Assembly (NCBI RefSeq): GCF_014635865.1
Contig: NZ_BMDQ01000001.1
Span: 1,670,229 to 1,734,228, forward strand
Source of the DNA: Winogradskyella haliclonae
GTDB lineage: Bacteria; Bacteroidota; Bacteroidia; Flavobacteriales; Flavobacteriaceae
Direction of reading: 5' to 3'
DNA: 64,000 nt
Positions within the stretch are counted from its first letter, which is position 1, and the number at the start of each line of letters is the position of its first letter. This document shows, one piece after another, positions 61,764 to 64,000 of this stretch. Made by a program: the position numbers and the translations under genes. The notes below the pieces were generated by a model that searched no databases, had not been told where the DNA came from, and saw nothing but the letters and a program-made list of their open reading frames with translations.

Positions 61764-63704
61764 TTATTTGAAAGTCTTAAGACTTTCATTCACTTGTTTT
61801 TTTACAATTTCTGAAAAGGCATCTACACTTATTGTGCCAAGGTCTTCACCACCGTGAGCCCTTACCGTTATTGTATTATCCTTCTCTTCTTGCTCACCGA
61901 CAATAATCATAAACGGAAACTTTTGCATTTCAGCTTCACGAATCTTCTTACCTACAGTCTCGTTTCTATTGTCTGCGAGGGCGCGAATTTCGTCATTTTC
62001 TAGCAAATTTAAAACTTTTTCAGCGTATTTTTCATATTTCTCACTGATTGATAATACTATAGCTTGCTCTGGCATTAACCAAAGCGGAAAGTTTCCTCCA
62101 GTATGCTCTAGTAATATAGCAACAAAACGCTCCATACTTCCAAACGGTGCACGGTGAATCATTACTGGTCTGTGCAACTCATTATCACTTCCTTTGTAAG
62201 TCAAATCAAAACGTTCAGGTAGGTTGTAATCTACTTGTATCGTTCCTAATTGCCATTGTCTGCCAAGCGCATCCTTTACCATAAAGTCTAGCTTAGGACC
62301 ATAAAAAGCAGCTTCCCCTTCTTCAACAACATAATTAAGGCCTTTGTCTTTTGCAGCATTTAGAATAGCATTTTCTGCTTTTTCCCAATTTTCAAGACTT
62401 CCTATGTATTTCTCAGGAGTTTTAGGGTCTCTGATAGAAACTTGAGCTGTGAAATTTTCAAACCCTAGAGAGCCAAAAACATAAAGTACAAGGTCAATAA
62501 CTTCTTTAAATTCTGTATCTAGCTGATCTGGTGTACAAAAAATATGAGCATCATCTTGAGTAAAACCTCTAACACGAGTTAAGCCGTGCAATTCACCACT
62601 TTGCTCATATCTATATACCGTACCAAACTCAGCATAACGCTTTGGTAATTCTTTATAAGAAAAAGGTCGCGTATTGTATATTTCACAATGGTGAGGACAG
62701 TTCATGGGTTTTAATAAAAACTCTTCACCATCGGCAGGCGTATTAATAGGTTGAAAACTATCTTCACCATATTTCGCATAGTGACCAGAAGTGACATAGA
62801 GTTCCTTTTGTCCAATATGTGGTGTTACAACCATTTCGTAACCAGCTTTTTTCTGTGCGGCTTTCAAGAAATTCTCCAGACGTTCTCTTAGAGCAGCACC
62901 TTTCGGTAACCATAGCGGAAGACCTTGACCTACTTTCCTAGAGAATGTAAAAAGCTCCAATTCTTTACCTAATTTTCTATGGTCACGTTTTTTAGCTTCT
63001 TCTAGTAAGTGTAAATATTCTGTAAGCTCTTTTTGCTTAGGGAAAGAAATTCCATAAACACGAGTCAGTTGCTTTTCATTTTCATCACCTTTATAATAAG
63101 CTCCAGCTACACTAAGTACTTTTACGGCCTTTATAATTCCTGTATTTGGTATGTGTCCTCCGCGACATAAATCAGTAAATGTAGAATGGTCGCAGAAACT
63201 AATAGTACCATCTTCAAGATTTTCAATCAGGTCAACCTTGTATTCATTCTTACCTCTATACATATCTAAAGCATCGGCTTTAGAAACAGAGCGCATCTTA
63301 AAATCGTGCTTACCGCGAGCAATCTCAAGCATCTTATTTTCAATCGTCTTAAAATCTTTTTCAGAAATAGAACCTTCTCCTAAATCAACATCGTAATAAA
63401 AACCATTTTCAATGGCTGGTCCAACCCATAGTTTTACACCAGGATATAACTCTTCCAAAGCTTGTGCAAGTACGTGAGCGGAAGAATGCCAAAAAGCTTT
63501 TTTGCCGTCATCATCGCGCCATGTATATAAAACAAGACTACCGTCAGTGGTCAATGGAGTGGTGGTTTCAATAACTGTATTATTGAATTTTGCAGATATC
63601 ACATTGCGAGCAAACCCTTCGCTAATATCTACAGCCACTTCATGAGGTGTCACACCTTTATCAAAAGCGCGCACCGAACCGTCAGGTAGAGTAATTTGTA
63701 TCAT
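61764..63704 (-). CDS. thrS: Threonyl-tRNA synthetase
   Basis: A 646-residue class II synthetase: N-terminal TGS domain ([20 protein letters not shown]), editing domain with [16 protein letters not shown] and the zinc-like [21 protein letters not shown], core with the catalytic zinc site [10 protein letters not shown], motif 2 [23 protein letters not shown], motif 3 region [14 protein letters not shown] and a C-terminal anticodon domain. It is first in the leftward translation operon. No T-box or long leader hairpin is visible. Confidence 0.98.
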   Translation of the reverse strand: MIQITLPDGSVRAFDKGVTPHEVAVDISEGFARNVISAKFNNTVIETTTPLTTDGSLVLYTWRDDDGKKAFWHSSAHVLAQALEELYPGVKLWVGPAIENGFYYDVDLGEGSISEKDFKTIENKMLEIARGKHDFKMRSVSKADALDMYRGKNEYKVDLIENLEDGTISFCDHSTFTDLCRGGHIPNTGIIKAVKVLSVAGAYYKGDENEKQLTRVYGISFPKQKELTEYLHLLEEAKKRDHRKLGKELELFTFSRKVGQGLPLWLPKGAALRERLENFLKAAQKKAGYEMVVTPHIGQKELYVTSGHYAKYGEDSFQPINTPADGEEFLLKPMNCPHHCEIYNTRPFSYKELPKRYAEFGTVYRYEQSGELHGLTRVRGFTQDDAHIFCTPDQLDTEFKEVIDLVLYVFGSLGFENFTAQVSIRDPKTPEKYIGSLENWEKAENAILNAAKDKGLNYVVEEGEAAFYGPKLDFMVKDALGRQWQLGTIQVDYNLPERFDLTYKGSDNELHRPVMIHRAPFGSMERFVAILLEHTGGNFPLWLMPEQAIVLSISEKYEKYAEKVLNLLENDEIRALADNRNETVGKKIREAEMQKFPFMIIVGEQEEKDNTITVRAHGGEDLGTISVDAFSEIVKKQVNESLKTFK

Positions 63705-63731
63705 TATATATTATAAGTTTTTAATAACTGA

Positions 63732-63739
63732 CAAATATA
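63732..63739 (-). promoter_or_regulatory. -7 box (TATATTTG) for the thrS-infC-rpmI-rplT operon
   Basis: On the minus strand TATATTTG is an exact TAnnTTTG match, 27 bases before the thrS ATG. Confidence 0.6.
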
Positions 63740-63764
63740 TAGGTATATCAGCAACTGGCAAAGT

Positions 63765-64000
63765 CTAGGAGCTAATAACTGTGTAATATTCTTTAATGGG
63801 GATTCTCTTACTAAAAATAGGTCGAGCTTTAGGATTCAAGTCCCCGTAATCTAGCATAAAGTTAAACCGAACTTCTTTCTTTAAAATTATTATGGCGTTC
63901 CCAAGGGTTGTGCTTGGTTGAGCTATTGCGAGTTGCTTATAGACTATTAGGTTTATAGGGTTCCAACAAAGGTTCTATCCCTAATGTGTTTTTTAATGGG
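63765..64000. other. Unassigned end region with a 200-base-spaced repeat and a start-less open frame
   Basis: No convincing gene. TTTAATGGG occurs at 63792-63800 and again at 63992-64000, exactly 200 bases apart, with the window ending inside the second copy. On the minus strand a frame is open from 63974 to a stop at 63765-63767 (69 codons) with no good early start, and a neighbouring frame carries a further 15 codons up to the window edge, as in a decayed gene or a repeated element. Base composition is richer in G than flanking spacers. Confidence 0.35.

Noticed and set aside
63705..63760. T-box or long regulatory leader before thrS
   Set aside because: The -7 box is 27 bases before the start codon, so the leader is too short.
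63832..63845. GGATTCAAGTCCCC, resembling the T arm of a tRNA
   Set aside because: No matching acceptor, D or anticodon arm could be built around it on either strand.

Overview
The window is AT-rich, low-GC chromosome of a member of the Bacteroidota, most likely a marine, carotenoid-pigmented Flavobacteriaceae. The evidence is -7 promoter boxes of the TAnnTTTG type before many genes, weak or absent Shine-Dalgarno sites, lipoproteins with a Cys-Ser-(x)-Asp-Asp-Asp start, a protease with a type IX secretion tail, an HmuY/HmuR heme pair, TonB receptors, a flavobacterial-type split transketolase and zeaxanthin genes. Strain and species cannot be fixed from the sequence alone. There is no phage, insertion sequence, CRISPR array or rRNA; most of the window looks like stable core genome with one accessory-like metal and heme island.

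Layout. 1-4.8 kb: 5' end of pepT, pyrD, a secreted M43-type metalloprotease, a LysE-family exporter and HMG-CoA lyase. 5-20.1 kb: a heme and iron island. A leftward pair (HmuR-like receptor, HmuY-like lipoprotein) faces a rightward six-gene operon: DUF6607-like protein, exported ankyrin protein, DUF2271-like protein with a possible covalent-flavin motif, PepSY-flavodoxin-reductase fusion, and two small related proteins. This is followed by a DUF4856-like lipoprotein, an imelysin-like lipoprotein, an HTTM membrane protein and a FecA-like TonB receptor. Similar AT-rich palindromes resembling Fur boxes lie at the promoters of both halves. 20.2-25.4 kb: guaB, a FISUMP-type lipoprotein, a Tat-signal aminotransferase, lycopene cyclase crtY and a small unknown gene. 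25.6-33.3 kb: three SurA/parvulin-type periplasmic chaperones, a MoxR ATPase and aconitase. 33.3-40.9 kb: SnoaL-like protein, rpsT, tRNA-Glu, proS, a Trp/Gly- and Arg/Ser-rich lipoprotein, a FadL-type porin, a Crp/Fnr regulator, an RskA-like lipoprotein and a TlpA-like thioredoxin.

40.9-45 kb: a leftward carotenoid operon merR(CarH-like)-crtI-crtB-crtZ, then tRNA-Leu and tRNA-Lys. 45-50.7 kb: aroK, a PRTase/methyltransferase/S4 operon, an FKBP-like lipoprotein, a beta-barrel protein and the two transketolase halves. 50.9-60.4 kb: tgt, an LptF/G permease, an EamA transporter, accA, dnaB, an AI-2E family transporter, an exported protein of the kind often labelled asparagine synthetase B, and a membrane class III nucleotidyl cyclase. 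60.5-63.7 kb: the classical leftward translation cluster thrS-infC-rpmI-rplT, where infC appears to start at a rare ATA codon. 63.7-64 kb: no convincing gene, but a 9-base motif repeats at a 200-base interval at the very end.

The most interesting system is the 5-20 kb island. Read together, it suggests surface heme capture (HmuY), outer membrane import (HmuR), and an inner-membrane NAD(P)H-to-periplasm electron path (PepSY flavoreductase to a DUF2271 protein with a Dxx(S/T)GAT motif) that might reduce heme iron or Fe(III). An iron module with imelysin and a FecA-like receptor lies next to it. The electron-transfer role is inference and is set out in the findings.
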